DNA from: Mucilaginibacter terrenus
GTDB taxonomy: Bacteria; Bacteroidota; Bacteroidia; Sphingobacteriales; Sphingobacteriaceae
Direction: 5' to 3'
NCBI RefSeq assembly: GCF_003432065.1
Contig: NZ_QWDE01000002.1
Location: 124,001 to 188,000 of the forward strand
DNA: 64,000 nt
The notes under the pieces were generated by a model. The model saw nothing but the letters and a program-made list of their open reading frames with translations. It did no database searches and had not been told where the DNA came from. This document shows, one piece after another, positions 44,756 through 53,486 of the stretch. Each line of letters starts with the position of its first letter. The stretch's first letter is position 1. Position numbers and translations under genes: made by a program.

Positions 44756-45541
44756 ATGGCAGAGGTAAAATACAAAGGAGAAAATGCCGCCACTGGCCAC
44801 GAAGGGGAAATTGTTGTGGACATTGACCATATATCTAAAAGCTTCGGCTCAAAAGAAGTATTAAAGGATATTTCTCTTCAGCTTAAAAAGGGTGAGAACA
44901 TTGTGGTGCTTGGTAAATCAGGGCAGGGTAAGTCAGTTACCATACAATGCATAGTAGGGCTTTTAACGCCCGATAACGGCACGGTAAAGGTGTTTGGAGA
45001 TGATGTGGCCGGCATGGATGAAGATGAGCTTAAAAAGCTTCGTACAAGGGTTGGCTTCCTTTTCCAAAGCGGTGCACTGTACGACTCAATGACGGTGAGG
45101 GAAAACTTGGAGTTCCCCCTTACCCGCGTGCTTAAAATGGCTGACAAAGCGGAAATAGACACAAGGGTAGAAGAAGTGCTTGAAGGCGTAGGGTTGATGG
45201 ATGCAGTAGACAAGATGCCATCAGACTTGTCCGGAGGGATGCGCAAACGAGTGGGCCTGGCTCGTACCCTTATCGTAAAGCCCGAAATAATGTTATACGA
45301 CGAACCAACAACCGGATTAGACCCCATTACCTCGCGGGAGATAAGTGAGTTGATCCTTAATATGCAAAAGAAATATCAAACATCATCCATCATCATTACC
45401 CATGATATGGAATGCGCAAAGATAACCGCAGACCGCGTAGTAGTTATGCGTGATGGTACCTATATAGCTGAAGGTAATTTTGACGAGCTACAGCACTCAG
45501 ACGACGAATTTGTAAGATCTTTTTTCACAGAAACAAAATGA
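44756..45541 (+). CDS. mlaF: MlaF-type ABC transporter ATPase
   Basis: 261 residues from ATG 44756, directly after the mlaE stop. Walker A GKSGQGKSV, signature DLSGGMRKRVGLARTL, Walker B EIMLYDEPTTGLDPI and the H-loop THDME. The serine/glycine-rich P-loop and GMRKR form of the signature are typical of MlaF. The frame is open farther upstream to 44714 but that part overlaps mlaE. It ends in an ATGA overlap with the MCE gene. Confidence 0.94.
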   Translation: MAEVKYKGENAATGHEGEIVVDIDHISKSFGSKEVLKDISLQLKKGENIVVLGKSGQGKSVTIQCIVGLLTPDNGTVKVFGDDVAGMDEDELKKLRTRVGFLFQSGALYDSMTVRENLEFPLTRVLKMADKAEIDTRVEEVLEGVGLMDAVDKMPSDLSGGMRKRVGLARTLIVKPEIMLYDEPTTGLDPITSREISELILNMQKKYQTSSIIITHDMECAKITADRVVVMRDGTYIAEGNFDELQHSDDEFVRSFFTETK

Positions 45542-46314
45542 GAACAACATCCTCCCAAAAAATAAAAATTGGCGTATTTACCTTAGTTGGTTTTATAATA
45601 TTGCTATTGGCCGTGTTTTTTATTGGCAATCAAAAAAGTCTGTTCAACTCCACCTTTAGAGTGTATGGTGTATTCCGGAACGTTAGCGGGCTTACCGTGG
45701 GCAATAACGTGCGTTTTGCCGGTATAAACGTAGGCGTGGTGGAATCTATTAACATCGTAACCGATAGCTCTGTCAGGGTTGATCTGAGCCTGAACAATTC
45801 GGTAAAGAAGTTTATCAAAAAGGATTCAAAGCTTAGCATTGGTAGCGACGGCCTTATGGGCGATAAACTTGTGGTAATTGCCCCGGGCGGCGTAAACAGT
45901 ACCGAGGAAGTAGGCGAGGGTAATGAACTTACTTCGGTTAACCCCGTAGATGTAGACAAGATTATAAATAAGCTTACCCGTGTGGCCGACAACGCGGAGA
46001 CACTTACCAGTAACCTATCTCAGATTGTAGCCAAAGTAAACAACGGGAAAGGCAGCATAGGGCGTTTATTGAACGACGACAAGATAGCCCGAGACTTGGA
46101 AGGTACAGTACGCCAGGCAAAAACAACAATGAAAGGCGTACATGCTACAACAGCCACCTTAAACGAAGATTTAAAGGCAGCACAACATAACTTCCTGCTG
46201 CGTGGGTTCTTCAAGAAGAAAGAAAAGGCAAAAAAGGCTAAGCAGGACTCAATACGGAAAGCGCAAGAGGATATCCAAAAAGCTAAGGAAAAAGCAGCGA
46301 AAAAGAAGGATTAA
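45538..46314 (+). CDS. mlaD: MCE-domain lipid-binding protein (MlaD type)
   Basis: 258 residues. One N-terminal membrane anchor (about 11-30, IGVFTLVGFIILLLAVFFIG) and a single MCE domain (about 37-115: YGVFRNVSGLTVGNNVRFAG, INVGVVESINIV, LSIGSDGLMGDKLVVIAPG), then a helical region and a Lys-rich tail (KKKEKAKKAKQDSIRKAQED). It should cap the MlaEF complex in the periplasm. No mlaB or mlaC is adjacent, as is usual outside Proteobacteria. Confidence 0.93.
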   Translation: MRTTSSQKIKIGVFTLVGFIILLLAVFFIGNQKSLFNSTFRVYGVFRNVSGLTVGNNVRFAGINVGVVESINIVTDSSVRVDLSLNNSVKKFIKKDSKLSIGSDGLMGDKLVVIAPGGVNSTEEVGEGNELTSVNPVDVDKIINKLTRVADNAETLTSNLSQIVAKVNNGKGSIGRLLNDDKIARDLEGTVRQAKTTMKGVHATTATLNEDLKAAQHNFLLRGFFKKKEKAKKAKQDSIRKAQEDIQKAKEKAAKKKD

Positions 46315-46338
46315 AACTCTTTTCAAATTATCCAAACA

Positions 46339-46372
46339 AAAAGAGCGACGTGGCATCCCACATCGCTCTTTT
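46339..46372. terminator. Terminator after the Mla operon
   Basis: AAAAGAGCGACGTGG (46339-46353) pairs with CCACATCGCTCTTTT (46358-46372) over a CATC loop, with one mismatch. It has A-rich and T-rich ends on the two sides and lies between the mlaD end and the convergent gpx-like end, so it may work for both. Confidence 0.9.
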
Positions 46373-46391
46373 CGTTTAAGCTCTATTTATA

Positions 46392-46907
46392 TTAAAGAGC
46401 GCTTGTTATAGCTGGATCCAACGGCTTAGTAGTAGAACGGTAACGGTGTATCAATTTACCATGTTCGTCTATCAGGAATTTTTCAAAATTCCATTTTATC
46501 TCGCCGGTAAAATCTGGATTTGTCTCAGTAGTAAGATACTTGAATAATGGATCGATATCATCTCCTTTAACACTTACTTTAGTGCTTAAAGGAAAGGTTA
46601 CACCATAGTTTTTTTCGCAGAAGGTTTTAATCTCGGTATCCGCACCCGGCTCCTGCTGGCCAAAGTTATTAGCAGGAAAGCCAACCACTACTAACTTATC
46701 TTTGTATTGATCAGCAAGTTTCTGTAATTCAGCGTATTGCGGTGTAAATCCGCACTTAGATGCCGTATTTACAATAAGTACCTTTTTGCCCTTGTATTTA
46801 GCAAGCGAAAAAGGCTTGCCATCAATGTTTTTAAGTTTAAAATCGTAAACTGATGATGGCGCAGCAGTAAGGAACGTCAGCGTTAAAATAAGCGCGAGTG
46901 TTTTCAT
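46392..46907 (-). CDS. Glutathione peroxidase (Cys type), exported
   Basis: 171 residues. A signal peptide (about 1-16) precedes the thioredoxin-fold domain. Cys52 in VNTASKCGFTPQY is the peroxidatic residue (Cys in place of selenocysteine), with FPANNFGQQEPG (Gln) and IKWNFEKFLID (Trp, Asn) completing the site. The family reduces hydroperoxides, often using thioredoxin rather than glutathione. Export suggests periplasmic peroxide defence. Confidence 0.93.
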   Translation of the reverse strand: MKTLALILTLTFLTAAPSSVYDFKLKNIDGKPFSLAKYKGKKVLIVNTASKCGFTPQYAELQKLADQYKDKLVVVGFPANNFGQQEPGADTEIKTFCEKNYGVTFPLSTKVSVKGDDIDPLFKYLTTETNPDFTGEIKWNFEKFLIDEHGKLIHRYRSTTKPLDPAITSAL

Positions 46908-46951
46908 GGTTTCAAAAAGTTGTTGTGTGTGAATAGTTTACGAACGTAAAA

Positions 46952-47383
46952 TTAGACATTAAAGTTTCTTAGCGCCAAATATTGGTCTTCTTTTAATGTC
47001 ATTTTTTTCTTGTCCGCTGCAGATTTGTCTTTGTAGCCCAGCAAGTGCAATGCTCCGTGTATCATCACGCGGTGTAGTTCATGCGCTTCCGGAACTTCAA
47101 ACTTTTCAGCGTTCTCTTGTATGCGTTCTACCGAGATGAAAATATCTCCTGTAATAACACCATCTTCTTCCGAGTTATCAAAAGTGATGATGTCTGTGTA
47201 GGTATCGTGATCTAGATACTGCTGGTTAATCTGTAGCAGGTAAGCGTCTGAACAAAGGATATAATTCAGTTCATCCAGCTTAAATCCTTCGGCAACAACG
47301 GTCTCTTTTATCCATTTACGGATAGCGATTTTATCTTTTACCTTATAAGAGACATCCTCTGCAAAAAAATTAATTGCCGGCAT
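46952..47383 (-). CDS. ybeY: Endoribonuclease YbeY
   Basis: 143 residues. 16S rRNA maturation and ribosome quality control. TYTDIITFDN matches YbeY. The metal motif IHGALHLLGYKDK has His109 and His113, but the third ligand position (residue 119) is Asp where E. coli has His. The gene start overlaps the stop of the HATPase (TAATG), so the pair is coupled. Confidence 0.92.
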   Translation of the reverse strand: MPAINFFAEDVSYKVKDKIAIRKWIKETVVAEGFKLDELNYILCSDAYLLQINQQYLDHDTYTDIITFDNSEEDGVITGDIFISVERIQENAEKFEVPEAHELHRVMIHGALHLLGYKDKSAADKKKMTLKEDQYLALRNFNV

Positions 47384-47817
47384 TATATCTTAAAGTGAAG
47401 TTCCACCTCGTTGCCTTTTGCATTGAAAATACACTGATCGGCAAGGTGTTTTAAAATAAATACGCCGCGGCCAGTAAGTTCTTCCAGCCGGTCAGGTGCA
47501 GTTGGATCGGGAAGGTGGTTATAGTCAAAGCCGGGACCTTCATCTGTTATGGTCCATATAATGCGTTTAGCATCAACATCTGCGTTAACAATAACTGTTT
47601 TGCTTTCATCCAGCTTATTGCCATGTACTATCGCGTTTATGGCAGCCTCGTTAAGGCAGGTCATCATATTGGCAAATGTATCTTCGCTAACCTGGTATTT
47701 ATCGGCAATCTCTTCTATTAAAGCCTCCAGCTGTGTTATGCTTTCGTACTTTGAGGGAAGTTGTAGTGTATATAGTTGGCCTGTCCGAACATCTGCCTGT
47801 TCCATGTCATTTTCCAT
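47383..47817 (-). CDS. ATP-binding regulatory protein (HATPase_c_2, RsbW-like)
   Basis: 144 residues from ATG 47817 (ATG 47805 is an alternative). GHKL ATPase boxes: N-box NEAAINAIVHGNK, G1 box DEGPGFDYNHL, G2 box TGRGVFILKHL. Without a sensor or DHp domain it resembles anti-sigma-factor kinases of the RsbW/SpoIIAB type. No STAS partner is adjacent. It overlaps the DUF4175 stop by 11 bases and the ybeY start by 1 base. Confidence 0.85.
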   Translation of the reverse strand: MENDMEQADVRTGQLYTLQLPSKYESITQLEALIEEIADKYQVSEDTFANMMTCLNEAAINAIVHGNKLDESKTVIVNADVDAKRIIWTITDEGPGFDYNHLPDPTAPDRLEELTGRGVFILKHLADQCIFNAKGNEVELHFKI

Positions 47818-50800
47818 TAAGTTGATCAAAGTATAGTTTAATTTTTTGCCTGTAGTACAAATTCAGTGCCGACGGAACAGTTCTTATCTGTTCTGTTTGC
47901 TTTGCCTTCACCTGCTCATACTCCTGCAAAGCCTTAATGTACCCTGGCGGCATATCCGTTGCTGCGCGACTTTCGCGCTTTTGGTCCTGTTCCCGCTGCT
48001 GTTCGGCCTTTTCAGCCTCCAGTAAGCGGGTTTGTATTTGCTGCTGCCGTTTAAGCGTTTCTTCTGTAATCCGTCTGTTTACGAGATCGTTTTCGGTTTG
48101 TTCCATTTCTTTTGAAATTTTATCCAGGTTACCCGTCCCGTTTGTTCCGTCTTTGTTCTGTTCGCGATTAAGCTGCTGCATGGTTTGCCGCACCATCTGC
48201 TGCTGCCGCGCTAGTTTAGCCAGCTGTTCACTCATCCCTTCACTGCCATTACTGCCCGGGCTTTTACCTTTTTGTTGCCCCTGCTGCTGCATTTGGTCGC
48301 GTGCTTTTTGCATATTTTGATTAAGCTGCTGCTGCATTTTGCTTAGCTGACTCATAGATGGCTTGCCATTTTTGCCTTTGCCACCTTTATTCTTGTTCAT
48401 CATCTTTTGCAACTGCTCCAAAGCTTCGCTGAGCATAAGGGCCAGGTTGTTCATAGATGTCATAGCAAACTGCTGATTGCGGGTTGCTTCGGCAGTGCGC
48501 CGCTCGCCAAGGTTTTCCAGCGACTGGTCTATCTTAGTGTTGATTGTTGTAATCTCTTTATTAACAGTAGATTGTATCTGCGGTATCCGTTTGCTTAACG
48601 AATATAAGCTGTCTTCGGCAGTTTTAAGGTTATCCTTAATGTCTTTTTGTGTTTGTGCCAGGCGGGTATAGCTGGGATCCATCGGTCCGATAGAACGCAA
48701 TTGCTGCATCAGCTTTTCCTGCCCAAAGGAACTATTCACCAGGGATTTTAACAACTCGCGCAGCTGGCGTGCATCAACAGCACTTTGGCTGCTTTCGCCT
48801 TCCTGTTCCTGCTGTTCCATTTTTGCGGCCAGCTCTTTCATTTGTTTAGCGGCAGATTGCTGCGATTGCGACGCCTGCTGCTTGTTGTTTTTTTTTAAAC
48901 TTTGGCTGCTCTCGTCCATCTGCTGATCTATAGCCTGCTTATCTTTTTCAGGATTTTGAAACTGCTCTTTATTGCCGTTCTGTTCGTTAAGCTTTTGCAG
49001 ATCATCCAGTTGTTTTTTAATCTCCTGAAAGTCGCTGCTCAACTTTTGCTGTTGTTGCTGCAACTGCTGGTTATTGGCGTTATTTTGCTTGGTTTGTTGG
49101 CTAAGTTGCTGCTGCTCGTCTGCCAGCTTGTTTAACTGGTTGATGTTTTGATTAAGTTTTTGTTCAAAGTCCAGCTTTTTATAAAGCTCCAGCATGCGGT
49201 CCAGCTCCTTTTTCATGGACCGGTTTTCCGTCTGCATTTTAGAAAGTTCGTCCCGCGTTTGGTCCTTTTGTTCCTGTTCCAACATTTGCTGTAGCTTATC
49301 CAGCATCTGCTTTGTTTTCTCATCCAGCATGCTGTTGAGTAAGGCTTCTATCTGCTTTTGTTTTTCGGTAAGGCTTTCGTTTTGTTGCTGGTTCTCCTGC
49401 CGGTTGTACAGGTTCTTTTTGTTTTCTTTCTGTACATCTTTAATCAGGCCGTCTAAATCCTTGCGCTTCTGGAGTAATTCCTCTATTTGCTTCTTTTCAT
49501 CGAAGGAAAGGTTGTTCTTGTCCAGCAAGGCCTGGTTTAGCTTTTGCGCATCTTTCTCCACCTGTCCGGCAAGCTTGGCCGCAGATTGCATTTTTTGCTG
49601 AACAGCCTGTGTGCCCGCATTTAACTGTTCGGCTAGTGCTGCCGCATCTGGTACCATGAGGGTACGCTCCGGTGAGCGTGTTGTTTTAGGGCCATTAACG
49701 CCGTCGTTGTCGGCCACCTCAAAATAGTAGGTTACGTTGTCCTCGGCAGAGATACCCGCTTCTTTCAAGTTCCAGAAATAGAAGAAGCTACCCTGGCTGC
49801 CGGATAGATCGGCCTTAACGGATTTAGTTAAAGAGCGTTCGCTGCCTTTTGCGCCAATTTTATAATGGAAGGTTAACGATGAAAAACCATGGTCGTCCTG
49901 CACTTTACCATTAAAGTAAAACGCTTTAAGGCTTACACTGTCCGGCCGTTCCTGTACTTCTATAGATGGAGACTCATCCGCTACCACATTGATGCGGTAC
50001 GCGGCAGAATCGGCATGGTTAACGCTGTTGTTAAGCGGACTCACCGTATAACTTGTAGCTTTTAATATCCTTTCGCGGTATTCAAACAAATTATCTTCTG
50101 AAGCCCGCACGGGCCGCTCCGTGCCGCCAAGGGTAAACTTAAGTGCCGATGCATTTTGTGTGTGGAACTGCCAGTTTACAACAGTACCTGCCGGCAGGGT
50201 AAGATCGCCGGCATTGGTAATAGTTTCGGCCGCCTTGTGCAGGTAGGTAGGGTAAGTAAGCTTTGCATCAAAATTTAACAGCACGGGTTTTGGGTTCACT
50301 TTTATCTGATACGGCGCAGATGTAAAACCGTTGCCTGTAAGCCTAAATGTTGTGGTTTGCTGTAAGTTGCTAAACGTGTAGTGGAATCTGGTGATATTGT
50401 CTTTATCCAGCTTAAAGGTGGTGTTTGCTGTTTCTACATAAACGTCGGCAGGCAGCTTGTCGCCGGTTAATTTTAATTCCAGCTTTACATCTTCGCCCTG
50501 CACTGCAGAGAGAGACTTGTTTAACACCACAAACTGAAAAGGTGCTACGGGAGCAAAATACTGGTTGTGGTGGATTAGCCTTTTAGTGCTTTCTGTAAGA
50601 ACAGACGGCGCCGCAAAGGCGATAATGCATATAACGGCGGCAGGCGGGATAACATATTTAAGGTATTTATTATTCTCCCGAAGGTTTACCGCCGATGGGA
50701 AGCTTACCGGTTTTAACGTCTCAATCCGTTGATTAATGCTGGCTTCTAACAGCTCACAGTGCTGCGGATTTTCCTGTGCCTGTTTTTTTAGCTGAAGGGT

Positions 50801-51139
50801 GTTAAGCAGCCGGTCGCTCACGTCGCTAAAGTGCTTGCCAATGATTTCGGCGGCCTGGTCATGCGAGAGTGTCTTCCCAAGTTGCAGCCGTGCCAAAAGG
50901 GGCGGAACAACCAGCCAGGCAAGCAAAGCAACATTAAGCAATATGAAAAAGTAGAAAAGAACCGTACGGAAAGTAGTATTGAAATTACCGAAGTACTCGC
51001 CAAGCGTGATAATAACGTAAGCCGAAAATAAACCCGCAGCCAAAAATAGCAGCCCGCGCAGCAGGTTGTTGTAGTGGTACTTACGAATAAAGGTGTTGAT
51101 CTTGTCGATCAGCAGCTCGTAATTATCAGCAGGGGTCAT
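47807..51139 (-). CDS. DUF4175 family large membrane protein
   Basis: 1110 residues. Membrane helices near 29-46, 56-75 and about 165-182 come first. An extracytoplasmic beta-rich region (about 190-500) follows, then a very long Gln/Lys/Glu-rich coiled-coil region (about 505-1060), with long runs such as QLQQQQQKLSSDFQEIKKQL. This is the DUF4175 layout seen widely in Bacteroidota. Function unknown; its size and coiled coil suggest a scaffold across the periplasm. It is the first gene of a run continuing with the HATPase and ybeY. Confidence 0.88.
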   Translation of the reverse strand: MTPADNYELLIDKINTFIRKYHYNNLLRGLLFLAAGLFSAYVIITLGEYFGNFNTTFRTVLFYFFILLNVALLAWLVVPPLLARLQLGKTLSHDQAAEIIGKHFSDVSDRLLNTLQLKKQAQENPQHCELLEASINQRIETLKPVSFPSAVNLRENNKYLKYVIPPAAVICIIAFAAPSVLTESTKRLIHHNQYFAPVAPFQFVVLNKSLSAVQGEDVKLELKLTGDKLPADVYVETANTTFKLDKDNITRFHYTFSNLQQTTTFRLTGNGFTSAPYQIKVNPKPVLLNFDAKLTYPTYLHKAAETITNAGDLTLPAGTVVNWQFHTQNASALKFTLGGTERPVRASEDNLFEYRERILKATSYTVSPLNNSVNHADSAAYRINVVADESPSIEVQERPDSVSLKAFYFNGKVQDDHGFSSLTFHYKIGAKGSERSLTKSVKADLSGSQGSFFYFWNLKEAGISAEDNVTYYFEVADNDGVNGPKTTRSPERTLMVPDAAALAEQLNAGTQAVQQKMQSAAKLAGQVEKDAQKLNQALLDKNNLSFDEKKQIEELLQKRKDLDGLIKDVQKENKKNLYNRQENQQQNESLTEKQKQIEALLNSMLDEKTKQMLDKLQQMLEQEQKDQTRDELSKMQTENRSMKKELDRMLELYKKLDFEQKLNQNINQLNKLADEQQQLSQQTKQNNANNQQLQQQQQKLSSDFQEIKKQLDDLQKLNEQNGNKEQFQNPEKDKQAIDQQMDESSQSLKKNNKQQASQSQQSAAKQMKELAAKMEQQEQEGESSQSAVDARQLRELLKSLVNSSFGQEKLMQQLRSIGPMDPSYTRLAQTQKDIKDNLKTAEDSLYSLSKRIPQIQSTVNKEITTINTKIDQSLENLGERRTAEATRNQQFAMTSMNNLALMLSEALEQLQKMMNKNKGGKGKNGKPSMSQLSKMQQQLNQNMQKARDQMQQQGQQKGKSPGSNGSEGMSEQLAKLARQQQMVRQTMQQLNREQNKDGTNGTGNLDKISKEMEQTENDLVNRRITEETLKRQQQIQTRLLEAEKAEQQREQDQKRESRAATDMPPGYIKALQEYEQVKAKQTEQIRTVPSALNLYYRQKIKLYFDQLNGK

Positions 51140-51273
51140 AAACAGGTTTAGTTACCGGCATACCGGATAAACGAAAATAACGGATTAAATAATATGTAAT
51201 GCAGTTTATTTGTGCGAATTACATCCGCTTAACTGAAAGATATCTCTGTAAACGTACTTAAGCTGTAAATCTT

Positions 51274-52311
51274 CTATTTACGTTCTTTCGCCAACCACGC
51301 CTGGTACGCGGCTTTCCCGCGTTCAAAGTCGGCTGCAGATGAGTAAAAGTTATGCGACTTGTCGTTCTTTTCTACGTTTAAAACGTAATAGATATAGTTT
51401 GTGCTGGCAGGGTAAAGTGCGGCTTTAATGGAGCTTTTAGAAACTGAAGAAATGGGTCCAGGAGGAAGGCCAACAACTTTCCTGGTGTTATAGGGCGATG
51501 CCGACTCCAGATCGCTTCTATTTATAACGCCATCCCACCGGTGTTCCATCTTGGCTATGTAAACAGCGGTTTGGTCTATACCAAGCGGCATCCCTTTTTT
51601 GAGCCGGTTATAAATTACGGAGGCAACAACGGGCCGCTCTTCATCCAAACGTGATTCTGTTTCAATAAGAGAAGCAATGGTAATAACCTGGTGAGATGTC
51701 AGCTTCAATTTGGCAGCCCTGCTTGCGTATTCCGGTTTCCAAACCTTTCTAAACTCCTCAACCATTTTTTTTAAAATAGCCTCGGTGTTAACGGCGCGCG
51801 GAAAATCATAAGTATTCGGGTACATATAGCCCTCAAGACTTTTAGCTTCCGGGGCGATGTCTTTAATGAGGGAATTATCATTCATCAGGTCCAACACAGA
51901 ATCCTCACCAGCCGGTTTATTTTGAGGGAATTCACCGACAATCCTTTTTGCGATATCAAAGCGGGTGAAACCTTCCGGGACGATCAGCTTAACCGTCCTC
52001 AGTTTTCCTTTTCTCAATTTTTCCAATACCTCAAGCGGCGTAATAGGGGAATCGAACTGGTATTCACCGGCCTGCATCTCATTGCCGGTGCCGGTAACTT
52101 TCATGTATATTTTCAACGGAGTCTGCGAAGAAATGATCCCTTCTGCAGCAAGCTTGGCAAGTATTTGGCCCGGAGATGAGCCATGTTGTATTTGTATGTA
52201 CTGGTTGCCCTTGTCATGGGCGTTAGGCGTGTGCAAAGAGCTATACACCCAATAGGAAAAGGCAATTACGGCAAGGATAACTGCAACAATAAGAAACTTT
52301 AAACCCTTCAT
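51274..52311 (-). CDS. mltG: Endolytic peptidoglycan transglycosylase MltG
   Basis: 345 residues. One N-terminal membrane helix (about 5-23), a LysM-like subdomain, then the YceG catalytic domain with VPEGFTRFDIAKRI, SLEGYMYPNTYDFP and the active-site Glu217 in TIASLIETESR. LGIDQTAVYI and PYNTRKVVGLPPGPISSVS are family motifs. It ends glycan chain elongation in the inner-membrane space. It is divergent from the AT-rich module downstream. Confidence 0.95.
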   Translation of the reverse strand: MKGLKFLIVAVILAVIAFSYWVYSSLHTPNAHDKGNQYIQIQHGSSPGQILAKLAAEGIISSQTPLKIYMKVTGTGNEMQAGEYQFDSPITPLEVLEKLRKGKLRTVKLIVPEGFTRFDIAKRIVGEFPQNKPAGEDSVLDLMNDNSLIKDIAPEAKSLEGYMYPNTYDFPRAVNTEAILKKMVEEFRKVWKPEYASRAAKLKLTSHQVITIASLIETESRLDEERPVVASVIYNRLKKGMPLGIDQTAVYIAKMEHRWDGVINRSDLESASPYNTRKVVGLPPGPISSVSKSSIKAALYPASTNYIYYVLNVEKNDKSHNFYSSAADFERGKAAYQAWLAKERK

Positions 52312-52385
52312 TTGACTAAGCCCCTGGTTATATAAAGATGAATTAATTTCGGCGGCAATATAAAAATTAACTGTCTATTTGGACG

Positions 52386-52404
52386 ACGCATTAACATGAT
52401 GCGT
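52386..52404. promoter_or_regulatory. Operator-like inverted repeat upstream of the DGQHR/HEPN module
   Basis: ACGCAT (52386-52391) and ATGCGT (52399-52404) are inverse copies separated by seven bases, between mltG and the first module gene, 16 bases upstream of the -33 box of its putative promoter. Consistent with a regulator site, but short. Confidence 0.35.
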
Positions 52405-52419
52405 GGTCAGGGTAAACAG

Positions 52420-52451
52420 TTGTTTATTTTAGTACCTTTAGTTAATATTTG
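52420..52451 (+). promoter_or_regulatory. Putative promoter of the DGQHR/HEPN module
   Basis: TTG (52420-52422), 21 bases, then AATATTTG (52444-52451), a one-mismatch TAnnTTTG. The ATG follows 8 bases later. Short leader as for other genes in the window. Confidence 0.5.
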
Positions 52452-52459
52452 AGATATCT

Positions 52460-53485
52460 ATGGTAGAAATTTTTAAAGCGTATCCTGATAACGTAATTAA
52501 AAGCACTGTTGGCAACGGGTTTAGTACATATGCTTATGCTTTGGAGAAGATTTATCCACTAGTTAATCGTTTTACAGCTCAAAGGAAGTTGTTGGATACT
52601 AAATTCTACTCTCGACTTGAAAGAGACTTGATAAGTGGTTGCGTTATGCCACATATTACTTTAGCGTTTGTCAAAAAAGACATTTCTGAGCTAGAATATA
52701 AATCAGATGTAATCGCCGACTTTGTAAACAAGAATATCGATTCAGGATACATTTTAGATGGAATACAACGACTTAATACCTTAAAAAGGGCATCTGGAAA
52801 CCCTAAACTTAATTATAATAGTCCACTGTTGTTGAATATCATTATATCTCCTAACAAGGATATGCTTTTGTATCGCATGATTACTTTAAACAATGGTCAG
52901 AAACCAATGACAGCAAGGCATCAAATTGAAATTTTAACTCAAGAGCTGTTCAACTTTGAAGATTACAGTATGGATGTTCAAACAGAGAAGGAGAGATCTG
53001 AAAAGATAAAAAGGGGAGCTTTCAACCTTGGTGATATTTCTAAAGGGTATTTAGCTTTTCTTACAGGAAACGTTCACAATGAAAATAACAAGATAATTGA
53101 CGAGAAAATGGATCAAATTCTTGTTGGACGCATACTTGATTCAAACCTTGAAGATGTTAACGTAGAGTTCACTGAAGTATTAGATTTAATCGATAGGCTA
53201 TCAAAAGATGAATCGATAAAACAATGGTTGATGGTGAATAACAATCTAATTGGATTCTGCGTAGGTGTTAAAAGTTATTATCAACAGCTAAAGAACGTTG
53301 AACTTAACGTCTTTAAACAGCAAATAGAAAAGTTTGAGAGTGCTTTCAAGGGGGTTAATCCATCAAAGGTCAATTTAGGTAAAATACGGAGAGATTTATC
53401 ATTTTACTTCATTACGCATTTTAATGATATAATAGAGGAAAATGTTGATGGTTTGATTGAGAGGTTCGCAGAAGTCACACTCTAA
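52460..53485 (+). CDS. DGQHR/DndB-like domain protein
   Basis: 341 residues without membrane segments. Residues 41-70 (QRKLLDTKFYSRLERDLISG then MPHITLAF) and ILDGIQRLNTLKRA (98-111) match the DGQHR-type nucleotide- or DNA-related fold, in which the canonical DGQHR reads DGIQR here. The second element is NNGQKPMTARHQIEIL (144-159), equal to the family's INxxQKPV segment. Known relatives include DndB of DNA phosphorothioation and ParB-like enzymes. No dnd genes are nearby. The gene is AT-rich (line 52801: 18 of 60 G/C) and one base before its partner, consistent with recent acquisition. Confidence 0.7.
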   Translation: MVEIFKAYPDNVIKSTVGNGFSTYAYALEKIYPLVNRFTAQRKLLDTKFYSRLERDLISGCVMPHITLAFVKKDISELEYKSDVIADFVNKNIDSGYILDGIQRLNTLKRASGNPKLNYNSPLLLNIIISPNKDMLLYRMITLNNGQKPMTARHQIEILTQELFNFEDYSMDVQTEKERSEKIKRGAFNLGDISKGYLAFLTGNVHNENNKIIDEKMDQILVGRILDSNLEDVNVEFTEVLDLIDRLSKDESIKQWLMVNNNLIGFCVGVKSYYQQLKNVELNVFKQQIEKFESAFKGVNPSKVNLGKIRRDLSFYFITHFNDIIEENVDGLIERFAEVTL

Positions 53486-53486
53486 C

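Noticed and set aside
47937-49601. Several long plus-strand frames opposite the DUF4175 gene
   Set aside because: They are rich in Cys, Ser and Leu, mirror the Gln/Lys codons of the coiled coil and match no family.
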